Shown here piece after piece: positions 53,843 through 63,771 of a DNA stretch of 64,000 bases. The stretch spans positions 62,001 through 126,000 of the forward strand of contig CAWDBS010000043.1 in NCBI GenBank assembly GCA_963800415.1, read 5' to 3'. This DNA comes from Palsa-504 sp963800415 (GTDB lineage Bacteria; Actinomycetota; Actinomycetes; Streptosporangiales; Streptosporangiaceae). How positions within the stretch are numbered: position 1 is the stretch's first letter; each line of letters begins with the position of its first letter. The position numbers and the translations under genes are program-made. The notes under the pieces were generated by a model, which made no database searches, was not told the DNA's origin, and was given only the letters and a program-made list of their open reading frames with translations.

Positions 53843-53901
53843 GAAATCGCCTCCTCACTATGGCACCAGGTTACGTCGCGGTAGCTAGGTGAGCCTAGTG
53901 C

Positions 53902-53963
53902 TTGACGCTTCAATCATTACCAGGTTACTATAAGGAAGTTAGGTACGCGAGTAAAGTCGCGTA
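53902..53963 (+). promoter_or_regulatory. Promoter and operator of the YceI gene
   Basis: TTGACG (53902–53907), an 18-bp spacer and TACTAT (53926–53931) form a strong promoter. Just past the expected start of transcription lies the perfect inverted repeat TACGCGA-GTAAAG-TCGCGTA (53944–53963), a good operator position for the divergent HxlR regulator. A second inverted repeat CTAGG-TGAG-CCTAG is at 53885–53898. Confidence 0.7.
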
Positions 53964-53992
53964 CGACTAAGAACCTTCCATCTGGAGGAATG

Positions 53993-54556
53993 ATGAGCGA
54001 GACAGCCGTGGAGATTCCCGGCTACGTCGCCGGAACGTGGACCATAGACCCCGTGCACTCCGAGGTGTCCTTCGTCGTCAGGCACATGATGGTGAGCAAA
54101 GTCCGCGGCCGTTTCGACAAGTTCGAAGGAACCATCGTTACCGCCCCGGACCCGCTGCAGTCCAGCGTCACCGCCACCGTCGACCTGAGCTCGGTGAACA
54201 CCGGTGAGCCTAACCGGGACAACCACATCCGGAGCGCCGACTTCTTCGAGGTCGAGTCGCACCCCACGCTGACCTTCCACTCCACCGGTGTGCGCCCCGA
54301 CGGCGACAATTTCCTGCTCGACGGCGAGCTCACCATCCGCGGCACCACCCGGACGGTCACACTGAAGCTTGAGGTCAACGGCTTCGGCCCGGACGCCTAC
54401 GGCGGCACGCGGGCGGGCTTCTCCGCCGCCGGCGAGATCAACAGGAACGACTTCGGCGTCAGCTACAACGGCCCGATCCCCGGCGGCGGCGTCGCCGTCA
54501 GCGAGAAGGTCACGATCACCCTCGAGGTCGAGGGCGTCCTGAACAAGAGCGAGTAA
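53993..54556 (+). CDS. YceI-family lipid-binding protein
   Basis: The product of about 187 aa has the YceI lipocalin-like fold: GTWTIDPVHSEVSFVVRHMMVSKVRGRFDKFEG, NRDNHIRSADFFEVESHPTLTFHST and the ending VSEKVTITLEVEGVL. YceI proteins bind polyisoprenoid or other long hydrophobic molecules. No signal peptide is present, as in many actinobacterial members. Two ATGs (53990, 53993) follow GGAGGA; the second has better spacing. It is probably controlled by the divergent HxlR gene. Confidence 0.9.
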   Translation: MSETAVEIPGYVAGTWTIDPVHSEVSFVVRHMMVSKVRGRFDKFEGTIVTAPDPLQSSVTATVDLSSVNTGEPNRDNHIRSADFFEVESHPTLTFHSTGVRPDGDNFLLDGELTIRGTTRTVTLKLEVNGFGPDAYGGTRAGFSAAGEINRNDFGVSYNGPIPGGGVAVSEKVTITLEVEGVLNKSE

Positions 54557-54625
54557 GGCCCGGCCAGCGTGGGCCGGCGGACCGCCAGGCCCGGACCCCG
54601 GCCCACGCTGACCACCAGGCCCGGA

Positions 54626-54668
54626 CGGTCCGGTCCCGTTCTGTCTTTTTCCGGGACCGAACGGACCG
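54626..54668. terminator. Bidirectional hairpin terminator
   Basis: GGTCCCG (54632–54638) pairs with CGGGACC (54652–54658), extended by CGGTCC with GGACCG outside a small bulge. The loop holds a run of five T residues. It lies between the convergent YceI gene and the minus-strand gene at 54685. Confidence 0.65.
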
Positions 54669-54684
54669 GGCTGCGCGTCCCGGC

Positions 54685-54963
54685 TCAGCCGTCGGTGCCG
54701 TGCTTGACCAGGTAGTCGAGATAGAGCGGGCGCAGCGCCTCGGCCACGTCGCCCTCGCCGGAGTCGATCGCGTCCGAGATCAGCGCGGTGACTTTCGAGA
54801 TGTCCCGCCCGGCCTCGATCGAGTGTCCCTCGGAGGCTTCGGCCGCCGGGATAGCGCGCAGCAGGTCCCAGAGAAACTCCACGTCGACGTGGTGCAGCGC
54901 CCGCCGCATGGCGAGGTCGTGCAGCTCACGCGAGGAAAGCGCGTCCAGTTCTTCACGGGTCAC
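54685..54963 (-). CDS. Conserved hypothetical helical protein
   Basis: This 92-aa acidic, helical protein (MTREELDALSSRELHDLAMRRALHHVDVEFLWDLLRAIPAAE...) resembles small actinobacterial hypotheticals. The start is GTG. No domain is recognised. The 294-bp stretch 54964–55257 on its far side contains no gene. Confidence 0.7.
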   Translation of the reverse strand: MTREELDALSSRELHDLAMRRALHHVDVEFLWDLLRAIPAAEASEGHSIEAGRDISKVTALISDAIDSGEGDVAEALRPLYLDYLVKHGTDG

Positions 54964-55257
54964 CCGTGGACTCTATCGCCTGCTCCCGTCATGGTGTGCC
55001 GCTGCCTGTGCCTCCATCGGACGTTGCCGGTGACGCAGGAGCGCGCTGAAACTCGGCTATTGACCGCTCGCCCTCCAGGGTCGCGCCGGATTGTCCGGGT
55101 ATGTGCTGACGGTTTTGCAGATGATTGACGGCCGTTCCGCTGATTGTTAGATTCCGTCGGAAAGCGTCTCGTATCGCGGGACGGTCACATCGGCGTGACC
55201 GGCGGGCCTGGGGGACGGACTGGGACTGGCGGCACGCGTGAGCGAGAAGGATCGCAC

Positions 55258-57124
55258 ATGCGCATTCCCTGGTCAGGGCGGGAATCATCGACGCGGTTCG
55301 GGCGGGGTTCGCCCGCAGGCAGGCGGAGGTGGCGGCTGCTGCTGGTGCCCGCGATGGGCGTCGCGGTCATCTGCCAGCTGAGCCTGACGGGCACGGCGGG
55401 GGCGGCGACCGCTGCGACGACCGCGAAGGCAGTGACCACGGGCACGATCGCCCCCAACCCCGTCAACGAGCTTGACTGCAACGGCCACAGCGACAAGTAC
55501 GGCACGGTCAGGCCGCTCGCCAGCAACTGCACCGACCCGCTCAAGATCGTCAACGGGAAGCGCTTCCGCTTCGAGGACAACGAGCACTACATCGGCCATG
55601 ACGAGCCCAGCATCAAGTTCATCTCCGGCAGGCCAGGCTCAGGCAACACGATGACTTACCTGACCAAGATCCCGGTGGACCCGAAGAAGTCCCCGACCCC
55701 GTCCGGCAGTGTCACCGACTACGGCGAGCTCTCCGTCGCGCCCTGGTTCGGGCTTCCCATCTGCGACCCGAAGTCCTACCCGCAGAACCCGTGCGCCCCG
55801 GACAGCGACACTAACACCGGCCTAGGCAGCCCAACCGACGCGGGTTCTGCGTTCATGGAACTGCAGCTGTATCCGCCCGGCTACACCCCGTTCGTCGACA
55901 GCACTAGCTGCAGTGCCACCCAGTGGTGCGCCGCCACTCAACATCGACAGCCTCGCGTGCAACTTTAACTTCGCCACCTGCAACAACAACTGTATCGAGC
56001 CGGTCAACTTCGCTTACCTGCAGACGAACGGCGTTCCCGCAGGCCCGCCGAACCCGCAGCAGGCCGACGTCAGCACCTTCACTCCGAACGGCAACACGCT
56101 GAAGATCAATGGGGGCGACACCCTGGCCGTCTCGATCACCGACCCGGCGCAAGGGTTTACGACGAAAATCCGGGACCTGACCACCCATCAGACCGGGTTC
56201 ATGGTCGCCAGCGCCGCGAACGGCTTCGCGAATACCAACATGAGCGACTGCTCCGGCGTCCCGCACACCTTCCACGCCGAGTACAGCACCGCGTCCCAGC
56301 AGAACCAGGTGCCGTGGGCCGCGCTCGAGGGCGGTGTCCTGATGCAGCAGGAGATCGGTCACTCCGAGGTCTGCAACTCGGTGAAGAACAAGGACCCGTT
56401 CTCCTTCGCCGCCAACGGCCAGAGCTACAGCGACCCGAACATCTTCGACACCTGCGTCGGCGGGACCGAAGGCAAGAAGGCTACCGGTGAGGGCCCGTGT
56501 GACCCGCAGACGGGCATCTGCCAGAACGCGGAGACACAGGGCCCCAACGGGCCGGTGGCGTGTCCGACCAACAACGCCGCCAGCGGCGCGAACTGCGAAT
56601 TCGCCGACGGCTCGTGCTTCAAGAAGGGCACCCGGACGGCTTTCATCAACGGCTCGCCGGTGACGGAGGTCTCGCAGGCCAACTGGTGTAACGCCGGCCG
56701 GTACCAGAACGGTGACCTGGACTTCAACGGTGTCGGCTACGTGCCGAACACCTGGCCGAACGGCACTCGAAACCATCCGACCGCGTTCCAGTACGCCGGC
56801 CCGTTCCAGGCCAACGCGCAGCCGTACCCGCAGATCCAGTTCGAGACCGACATCGCCGCCTCGGAGGCCCTGTGCAACACCGCGACCGGCGTCGGCTGCA
56901 CCGCCCCGCCGATCGGGGCGCAGTTCTACCCGTTCTGGTCGCTCAGCCGGACCTCGGTGCTTGGGTGCGTGTGGAACTTTGGTAACCAGCTGCCCAATAC
57001 GTTCCGGAACTTCGGTAAGGACGCCCAGTACGGCGTGCCTAACGTGGCCCGGTTCGGCGGCACGATCATCAGCCCGGTACAGCGCAACCCAGAGTTCGCC
57101 GGATCCTGCGCAGGTCCGCTCTAA
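55258..57124 (+). pseudogene. Large secreted protein of unknown function, one frameshift
   Basis: The ATG (GAGAAGG upstream) opens a basic N-terminus and signal peptide (LLLVPAMGVAVICQLSLTGTAGAA) followed by NELDCNGHSDKYGTVRPLASNCTD. After QWCAA (near 55930) the continuation LNIDSLACNFNFATCNNNCIEPVNFAY lies one frame over, extending to 57124. Corrected, it is about 620 aa, exported, rich in Asn, Gly and Cys pairs, with no recognised catalytic motif. Either one base is inserted or the gene is newly broken; both halves are otherwise free of stops. Confidence 0.75.
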
Positions 57125-57152
57125 CAGCTAGCAGAAGCAAGAGTTAAGCACC

Positions 57153-57183
57153 GGGGTGCCCCGCCGGCCAGGCGGGGCACCCC
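57153..57183. terminator. Perfect 13-bp hairpin terminator between convergent genes
   Basis: GGGGTGCCCCGCC-GGCCA-GGCGGGGCACCCC is a perfect stem with a five-base loop, located between the secreted protein and malQ. It probably stops transcription from both sides. Confidence 0.8.
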
Positions 57184-57224
57184 GAGCGGCAATTCCGGTC
57201 CAGCGGCGCAGTATTCCCGGGCGC

Positions 57225-59072
57225 CTAGCGGCGCAGGCCGCCGGATACGGCCGCCGCGACCGCTCGCACCCCGGCGTGCGCGGGCAGGTCGTCGAGCAGC
57301 ACCGGCTGCCCGTCGGCGCCGGTGAGCGGGATCCGCCAGTTGGGGTACTCGTCCACCGTGCCCGGCATGTTCTGCGGCCGCCGTTCGCCCGCGGCCTCGG
57401 CCAGCGAGACGCCGACCAGCACGGCCGGGGTCCGCGTCAGGTAGGCGTACAGCGCGACCGTGAACTCCTCCGGCGACGGCCGGGCGTGCCGGGGGAGGAG
57501 GCCCTCCCCGGCCAGCGTCGCCAGCCACTGGGCCGTCTCCGCGTGGGCGGCGGCCCGCTCTTCGGCCTCCGGCTGGGTCAGCAGGCCGAGCTTGGCCCGG
57601 ATGGTGACCTGCTCACCGGTGAGGAACGCCGCGGCCGGGGGCATGTCGTGCGTGCCGACCGTGGCCAGGCAGCCGCGGCGCCACCCGCCCGGCCTGCGGG
57701 GGGTGCCGTCCGCCCGGCGCTCGAACCACAGCATGGAGGTGCCGAGCACCCGGCGCCCGGCCAGGAACTTCCGCAGCCAGGGTTCGACCGTGCCGAGATC
57801 CTCGCCGATCGCCAGCGCACCCGCGCGCGCCACCTCGGCGGCCAGCACGCCCCCCATCAGCTCATGGTCGTAGCGCACGTAGGTGCCCAGGGTCGGCGTC
57901 ATCCCGGCCGGTATCCACCACAGCCGGGCCAGCCCCATGACGTGGTCCACCCGCAGGCCGCCAGCGTGGCGCGTGTTGGCCGCGACCAGTTCGGCCAGCG
58001 GGCGGCCCGCCTGCGCGGCGAGCTGCCCAGGATGCCACGGCGGCAGCGTCCAGTTCTGCCCGCGCTGGTTGAACTCGTCCGGCGGCGCGCCCACGCTGAT
58101 GCCGGGCACGATGACGTCCTGGCGGGCCCAGGCGTCGGCACCGCCGGGATGCGCGCCGACCGCGAGGTCGGTGATGACGCCGATGCTCATGCCAGCCCGC
58201 AGGGCCGCTTGCTGCGCCGCGGCCAGCTGCTCTGCCGTCAGCCACTGCAGCCAGCCGTGGAACTCGATCCGGTCGGCCCGTGTCCGCCTGAGCTCGGTGA
58301 CCTCCGCCGAGCCGGGATCGGTCAGCGCCGCGGGCCATGACCGCCAGTCGGGGCCGTGCATCTCGGCGATGGCGCACCACGTCGCCCAGTCGCCGAGGGC
58401 GCGGCGGTCCCGGGCCAGGAACGCGTCGAACTCGGCCCGTCGGCTCGCGGTCAGCGGAACCCTGCGGATCAGCTCGAGCGCGGCGCGCTTGGCCGTCCAG
58501 ACCGCGTCCCGGTCGATGAGCGTCGCGGTGGTGTTCGCGTCGCGCAGCGGGGCGGCCAGGGCCTCTACCCGGGTCCGGTCGCCGGCGGACAGCCCCTGGT
58601 ATTCGGGGATGTCCTCGATGCGCAGGTAGAGCGGGCTGATCTGGCGGCGGCTCATCGGCAGGTAGGGAGACGGGCTTACCGGCGGCTGCGGCTCGGCCGC
58701 GTGCAGCGGGTTGACCAGCACGAAGTCCGCGCCCAGGTCACCGGCGCTCCAGGTGGCGAGGTCAGCCAGGTCGTGCAGGTCGCCGTGGCTCCAGGAGGCA
58801 CGCGAGCGCACCGAGTACAGCTGCACCGCGAAGCCCCACGACCGGCGATCCGGGAACGGCGCCACCGCCCGGGGGGCACGGGGGGGCGGGTAGCCCCCCT
58901 GTGACCGGGGGGTCCAGGGGGGTCGTCCCCCCGGATCAACAGAGCCCAGCGCCCTGAGAACCGCCGCCAGTGTCTCGTCCGGCACCTCGACGAGCTGGCC
59001 CCGCCAGTTCAGGTAGGAGACCGCCACCCCGTGTGCCTGCGCCCGGCGCGTGAGTTCTGCGCGTCCTGTCAT
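57225..59072 (-). CDS. malQ: 4-alpha-glucanotransferase (amylomaltase)
   Basis: This 615-aa GH77 enzyme transfers alpha-1,4-glucan segments. Family motifs include RVDHVMGLARLWWIP, the acid/base-type GEDLGTVEPWLRKFL, GTSMLWFER and VGTHDMPPAAAFLTGE, with the N-terminal YLNWRGQLVEVPDETL typical of actinobacterial MalQ. The open frame continues to 59195, but the ATG at 59070–59072 gives the family start. A Gly/Pro-rich low-complexity stretch lies near residues 50–70. It fits maltodextrin or glycogen metabolism. Confidence 0.92.
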   Translation of the reverse strand: MTGRAELTRRAQAHGVAVSYLNWRGQLVEVPDETLAAVLRALGSVDPGGRPPWTPRSQGGYPPPRAPRAVAPFPDRRSWGFAVQLYSVRSRASWSHGDLHDLADLATWSAGDLGADFVLVNPLHAAEPQPPVSPSPYLPMSRRQISPLYLRIEDIPEYQGLSAGDRTRVEALAAPLRDANTTATLIDRDAVWTAKRAALELIRRVPLTASRRAEFDAFLARDRRALGDWATWCAIAEMHGPDWRSWPAALTDPGSAEVTELRRTRADRIEFHGWLQWLTAEQLAAAQQAALRAGMSIGVITDLAVGAHPGGADAWARQDVIVPGISVGAPPDEFNQRGQNWTLPPWHPGQLAAQAGRPLAELVAANTRHAGGLRVDHVMGLARLWWIPAGMTPTLGTYVRYDHELMGGVLAAEVARAGALAIGEDLGTVEPWLRKFLAGRRVLGTSMLWFERRADGTPRRPGGWRRGCLATVGTHDMPPAAAFLTGEQVTIRAKLGLLTQPEAEERAAAHAETAQWLATLAGEGLLPRHARPSPEEFTVALYAYLTRTPAVLVGVSLAEAAGERRPQNMPGTVDEYPNWRIPLTGADGQPVLLDDLPAHAGVRAVAAAVSGGLRR

Positions 59073-59191
59073 CGCACCAGTCTGCCCGACCCAGAACCGA
59101 CCCTGACCAGGTTCTAACCGGAGACCGGTCAGCTCCGTCTTAAAGGGCAGAAGGACACCGCATACAGCGGATCCCGGGCCACAACGCACGA

Positions 59192-59638
59192 TCAACGGCT
59201 AGCTGGCTCCAGCACGAACACCGGGATCTCTCGCGAGGTCCTCTCCTGGTACTCCGCGTAAGGCGGGTACGCGGCGACTGCCCGCTTCCACCACTCGGCG
59301 CGCTCGTCGCCGCTGACCTCGCGGGCGACCATGTCCTGCTTGTGCGGGCCGTCCTGGACCTCCACCAGCGGGTTCGCGCGCACGTTGTAGTACCACAGCG
59401 GGTGCGCCGGAGCGCCGCCCTTGGACGCGACCATGGCGTACCTGCCGTCGTGCTCCACCCGCATCACCGGCGTCTTGCGGACCTTGCCGCTGCTGGCGCC
59501 GAGATTGGTCACGATCACGACCGGCAGGCCGGTGTCCCGCAGGGTCGTGCCCTGGGTCCCGCCCGAACTCTCGTACTGCTCAACTTGGTCGCGCACCCAG
59601 GCCTGCGCGCTCGGCTCGTATTCTCCTTGAACAGGCAT
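59192..59638 (-). CDS. Deazaflavin (F420)-dependent nitroreductase family protein
   Basis: The 148-aa split-barrel protein has the DDN pattern: PVVIVTNLGASSGKVRKTPVMRVEHDGRYAMVASKGGAPAHPLWYYNVRANPLVEVQDG. Family members use F420H2; Ddn activates the drug pretomanid in Mycobacterium. This supports an F420-producing actinomycete. The physiological substrate is unknown. Confidence 0.92.
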   Translation of the reverse strand: MPVQGEYEPSAQAWVRDQVEQYESSGGTQGTTLRDTGLPVVIVTNLGASSGKVRKTPVMRVEHDGRYAMVASKGGAPAHPLWYYNVRANPLVEVQDGPHKQDMVAREVSGDERAEWWKRAVAAYPPYAEYQERTSREIPVFVLEPASR

Positions 59639-59686
59639 ACCGGTAATCCAACACCAGGGACCCGCGCCCCTGCACCCGGGGGCCTG

Positions 59687-60223
59687 CTACGCGGCGTTCG
59701 GTCGCGGCGTCATGAGCCCTGCTGCACTGCCTACGATGTACTTGGCATAGGTGCGCAGCAAAACACGGACTCGGCCTGCGATGACGCGACTCGGGATTAG
59801 GTAAATCGTGAGGTCGCCGTCCACGATGAAAAACCAGTCGATCAGTTCTGGGTCGTAGGGAATAAGCCGTTCCCGGTTGCCAACCGAATAGGGCCTTCGG
59901 CCCACCGTCACCATCCAGCCATCTTTGCTATTGCACGTGGTCGTCTTGACCTGAACTCGCTTGATTCCCTCCGGCATAGATACCAGCAGGTCATAGAGCG
60001 TCGGTTCCAGGGGGATGGCCGAGTTGAACCCGCAGAGCGAGAACCAGGACGCGGCAAGGGAGGTGGCCGCATCACGCAGGTGTTTAAGGTTCGGCTTTGC
60101 TTCGGCAGGCCTTGCTGAGTTCTTGAAGGGGTTCTTGAGGTGGGTGAGGTCGAGTCCTAGTACGGCAGCAGCCATTCGGGGTTTGACCTGGGCCTGAGCA
60201 CCGCTGGGGAAGCGGTTTTGCAC
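59687..60223 (-). CDS. PD-(D/E)XK nuclease-like protein next to the IS element
   Basis: The 178-aa product has LEPTLYDLLVSMPEGIKRVQVKTTTC, with the Asp and the QVK spacing of a PD-(D/E)XK core like that of group I intron-associated endonucleases, then the beta-rich ELIDWFFIVDGDLTIYLIPS. An internal ATG at about 60175 gives a 162-aa form. The upstream end touches the transposase gene (GTG 60223 against GTG 60225 on the other strand), so the N-terminus may derive from the insertion. GC content looks lower than its neighbours, consistent with transfer. Confidence 0.65.
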   Translation of the reverse strand: MQNRFPSGAQAQVKPRMAAAVLGLDLTHLKNPFKNSARPAEAKPNLKHLRDAATSLAASWFSLCGFNSAIPLEPTLYDLLVSMPEGIKRVQVKTTTCNSKDGWMVTVGRRPYSVGNRERLIPYDPELIDWFFIVDGDLTIYLIPSRVIAGRVRVLLRTYAKYIVGSAAGLMTPRPNAA

Positions 60224-61276
60224 GGTGCAGCCGCCTGTCGATCATGCGTGTGTGAAGACAACAAAACCGAAGGCGGCTGCTGCCGCCAGGATAGGCGCCG
60301 CGCTGGGGCGCCGGAAACGCGCTGAGCTGCTGGAACTGCTGCGGCCGTGCTTCGCGCGGACAGAGCCGTGGCTGCAGGCGGGCAAGTACGCCGCCGCGGT
60401 GATGTGCGACCTGCGCAGACGGAACGGGTGGACGATCGCCGAGCGTTCGGGGGACCGCACGCCGGACCGGACGCAGCGGCTGCTGAACCGGGCAGTCTGG
60501 GACACATGGGCGGCGATGGGGGTGGTGCGCCGGTTCGCCGTGGCCGGGCTGGATGAGGCCGCGCGCAAGACCGGCCGGCGGCGTGGCCTGGCGGTCGGCG
60601 CGATCGACGAAACAGGGCAGGTCAAGCAGGGCGGGCTGACGGCCGGCGTCAAGCGGCAGTACCTGGGCTGCGTGGGCAAGGTGGCCAACGGGATCAACAC
60701 CGTGCACCTGTCGTACGTGCGGGAAGGCGCCGGGCACGCGCTGATCGGCGCGCGGGAATGGATCCCGGCCGCCCATACCGGCGACCCGGTGGCATCGGCG
60801 GTGATGGGGCTGCCGGAGGACCTGGTCTTCCGCACCAAGGGGCAGCTGGCCACCGGCATCCTCGCCGAGGCCGTCGCCGACGGCGTGCGGCTGGACTTCG
60901 TGTGCGGCGATGAGGTGTACGGCGCCTGCACCGAGCTGCGCGAGTACCTGGAAGACCACGACCAGGCCTACGTGCTGCGGGTCCCCTCTAGCTTCCTGCT
61001 GACCTTGGCCAGCGGGATCACGCTGACCTGCAAGCAGGCCGCCGCCCGGCTTCCCGGCCGGCGCGGCTGGGAGGTCCGCTCCGCCGGGACGGGGTCAAAG
61101 GGCCAGCGCTGGTACGCCTGGGCGTGGCTGGCCACCGCCTCGGCCCGGCACTACCTGCTGATCCGCCGCCACCTCCAGACCGGTGAGCTGGCCTATCACT
61201 ACTGCTACCTGCCCGACGGCCAGCCGGCGTCCCCGGCCCGGCCGGTCCGCGCCGCCGGGCTGCGCTGGCCCTGCGA

Positions 61277-61291
61277 AGTCGGCCACCGCTG
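61277..61291 (+). repeat. Left arm of the serine-recombinase element (inverted repeat)
   Basis: AGTCGGCCACCGCTG, starting within the GAAG junction, is the inverse complement of the right arm at 63757–63771 with one mismatch. It marks the left boundary. Confidence 0.8.
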
Positions 61292-61316
61292 CTACCTGTC
61301 AAGCGGGATTTGTCTT

Positions 61317-63494
61317 TCACGGCTGCCCTCCTTGTCCTTCTTCCTGCGTTTCGCCGGTTTCTGCCTGGGGTGGTGCCCAGCGGGCGCGGGTGTAGTAGCC
61401 GGGCGGGCGGTCCCTGCGCTCGCGGAGCTCGCGCATCTGCTGCTCGTCGGCGGTGATGATCCAGTTCCTGCCCCCGGGTGCGCGGCGGGCGGTGATCCAG
61501 CCGCGGTAGATCCAGTTGTAGATGCTGGCGGTGGGCATGCCGAGCTCGGCGGACAGTCCCGGGACGGACCACTCGCCTGGGTCCAGGTCCGTGAGGACGG
61601 CGGCAGGCCCTTGGCATTCTCGCGGATGGCGTGCTTGCTGATGATGTTGCGGACCTGCTGGCCGGTGAAGACCGCGGTGCGCTTGGGCGGCCGGTATCCC
61701 GCGGCGTTGAGCGTGCCGGCGATCTGCCTGCTGTTGCGTCCTTCGCCGGCGAGCCGGGTGACGGTCTCCAGGAGGGCCGGGTAGTAGGAGAGCTGGTCCA
61801 GGCGGCCGACAGGGCGGACGGCTCTCCCGCTGGTCCGGTGCCCGCCGGCCCAGGTGATGTCCACGTTCACGATCTCGCTGTCGCCCTCGACGGCCACGGT
61901 GACGTCGTCGGTAAGAATGCGGAGCAGCTCCTTGCGGTCGGCCCGCGTGGTCGTCGGGGCGTCCCAGACCCGCGGGAGGTCGGAGGCCAGGGACCTGATC
62001 GCGTCCCGCTCGGCGGGGGCCAGCACTGCGGGCGTCTGCTCGGCGAACCGCTGGTACTCGGCCTCTAGCCGCCCGGCCTCGGCGAGCGCGGATTCCCAGT
62101 CGGCCTCGAGCTGCCGGGTGACGAGCCTGTTCTCGGGGTCGGCGAGCTGGTACTGGCGGCGGGCGCGGTCGGCGGCATAGCGGCCGCGCTCGACGCGCTG
62201 CCGCCAGAGCTTGTCCAGGGCGGCCCGCTCGTTCTCGGCGTGCGCAGCGGCGGCCATCGAGACCTCCAGGGCCGCCGGGGCCACCGCGTCGAGGACCTGC
62301 CGGGCGACGTAGTCATCGAGCGCGGGGCCGGCAATGTGCTGGCAGCGGTCGCCGGTCCCGTAGTTCACCGGGTAGAACCCGCAGGTGTAGCCGTAGGCGG
62401 CGCGGGCGGACGGGTCGTGGTAGCTGACCGCCATGCGGTGCCCGCCGCACAGGCCGCAGCGCAGCAGCCCGGACAGCAGCGCCTCCCCGTTCCGGGGAGC
62501 GCCCGGGGACTCCGCGGTCTGCTGGTTGGCGGCCAGCCTGGCGAGGTTCGCGCGGTACTCGTCCTCGGAGATGTAGGCGGGAAGCCTGCCCGGCAGCATG
62601 ACCAGCCACTCGCCGGCGGGCTTCACCACTTTTCCGGTGTCCGGGCGGCCGGGGATCTTCCTGCGGGGATCGACCTGACGGCGGCCGTAGGCGTAATAGC
62701 CCGCGTAAGCAGGGTTGCGCAGCATGTTCTGCAGCGTCTCCCGGGTCGGGCGCCGCCATTCCAGGTCGCCCTTCGCCGGCCCCGAGCGCGCGCGGACCGG
62801 AAGCTGGATCTCGTGCCCGACGAGATAGCGCAGCACGGCGTTGAGGGTCCCCAGCCGCTGGAAGGTCCTGAAGATAAGGCGGACGACGTCCTGCGCCTGC
62901 TCGTCGGGGTCGAAGGCGGCCTCGCCGGACGGGCGGCGCACGTATCCGGCCGGGAGCGGGAGGATCAGCTCGCCGCGCTCGGCCTTGGCCCGCTTCGCGC
63001 CCAGCATCCGCTGCCGGATCAGGAAAATCTCTGCCTCGCTCATCGTCCCCTTCAGCCCCAGCAGCAGGCGGTCGTTGTAATACCCCGGATCGTAGAACCG
63101 CGTCCGGGTCAGCGAGAAGCGTCCCCGACAGCGAGCACAGCTCCAGCAGGTGGTGCCAGTCCTTCCCGGTCCGCGCCAGCCGCGACATCTCGATCCCCAG
63201 GACGACCCCCGCCCTTCCCATGGTGACCTCAGTGACAAGCCGGGCGAAGCCCTCCCGGGAATCCGGGACCGCCGCGGACACCCCGAGGTCGTCGTCGATC
63301 ACGATGACCTGGGACCGGGCCCAGCCCAGCGCGACCGCCCGCCCGGCGAGCGCGTACTGCAGCCGCGTCGATTCCGTGTGCTCAAGGACCTGGCCCCTGG
63401 TCGACTGCCGGACATACACGATCGCGGCCAGGGCCAGGTGCTCCGGCCGGATCTTCAGCTGCGGCAGTCCCTCCGGATGCATGACCGCGTTCAC
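61317..63494 (-). pseudogene. Large serine recombinase, two frameshifts
   Basis: About 725 aa when corrected. The N-terminal resolvase domain has AAIVYVRQSTRGQ (catalytic Ser31), then DDDLGVSAAVPDSR and IEMSRLARTGKDWHHLLEL. After LLADPDAV a one-base shift near 63096 is needed to reach YDPGYYNDRLLLGLKGTMSEAEI. A recombinase domain (NPAYAGYYAYGRRQVDP), a zinc ribbon (LLRCGLCGGHRMA, then YGYTCG and DRCQH) and a helical segment follow. A second shift near 61600 leads to a C-terminal helix-turn-helix-like region (MPTASIYNWIYRGWITARR). Such enzymes integrate and excise DNA at att sites. It is now probably inactive. Confidence 0.85.
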
Positions 63495-63756
63495 CGTGAC
63501 CGCCTCCCGCCGAGGCCGCGGCCCGTGCCGCGAGCATCGCCAGCAGCGCCACCGCCGTCATCCGCCGCCCTGGCGGCACCGCCGCCCAGATCAGCGGGCC
63601 GGGAGCCGCCGTCGTTCCGGTGCCCAGTCGCATCAGGATCACCTGCCGCAGCCAGCAGACGGCCAACCGTCGCTGCCGCCTGCAACAGTGCTCCCACGCT
63701 CAGTATCGCCCCGGATGCACCCGGAACGCTAGAGACGATTTCTTCTTCACGGGTAT

Positions 63757-63771
63757 CAGCAGTGGCCGACT
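63757..63771 (+). repeat. Right arm of the serine-recombinase element (inverted repeat)
   Basis: CAGCAGTGGCCGACT pairs as an inverted repeat with 61277–61291, with one mismatch in 15. It is followed by GAG and the shared GAAG, after which the transposase coding sequence resumes. Confidence 0.8.

Noticed and set aside
54685..54963. Small acidic helical protein as an antitoxin
   Set aside because: No partner toxin-like gene is adjacent and no DNA-binding motif is visible.
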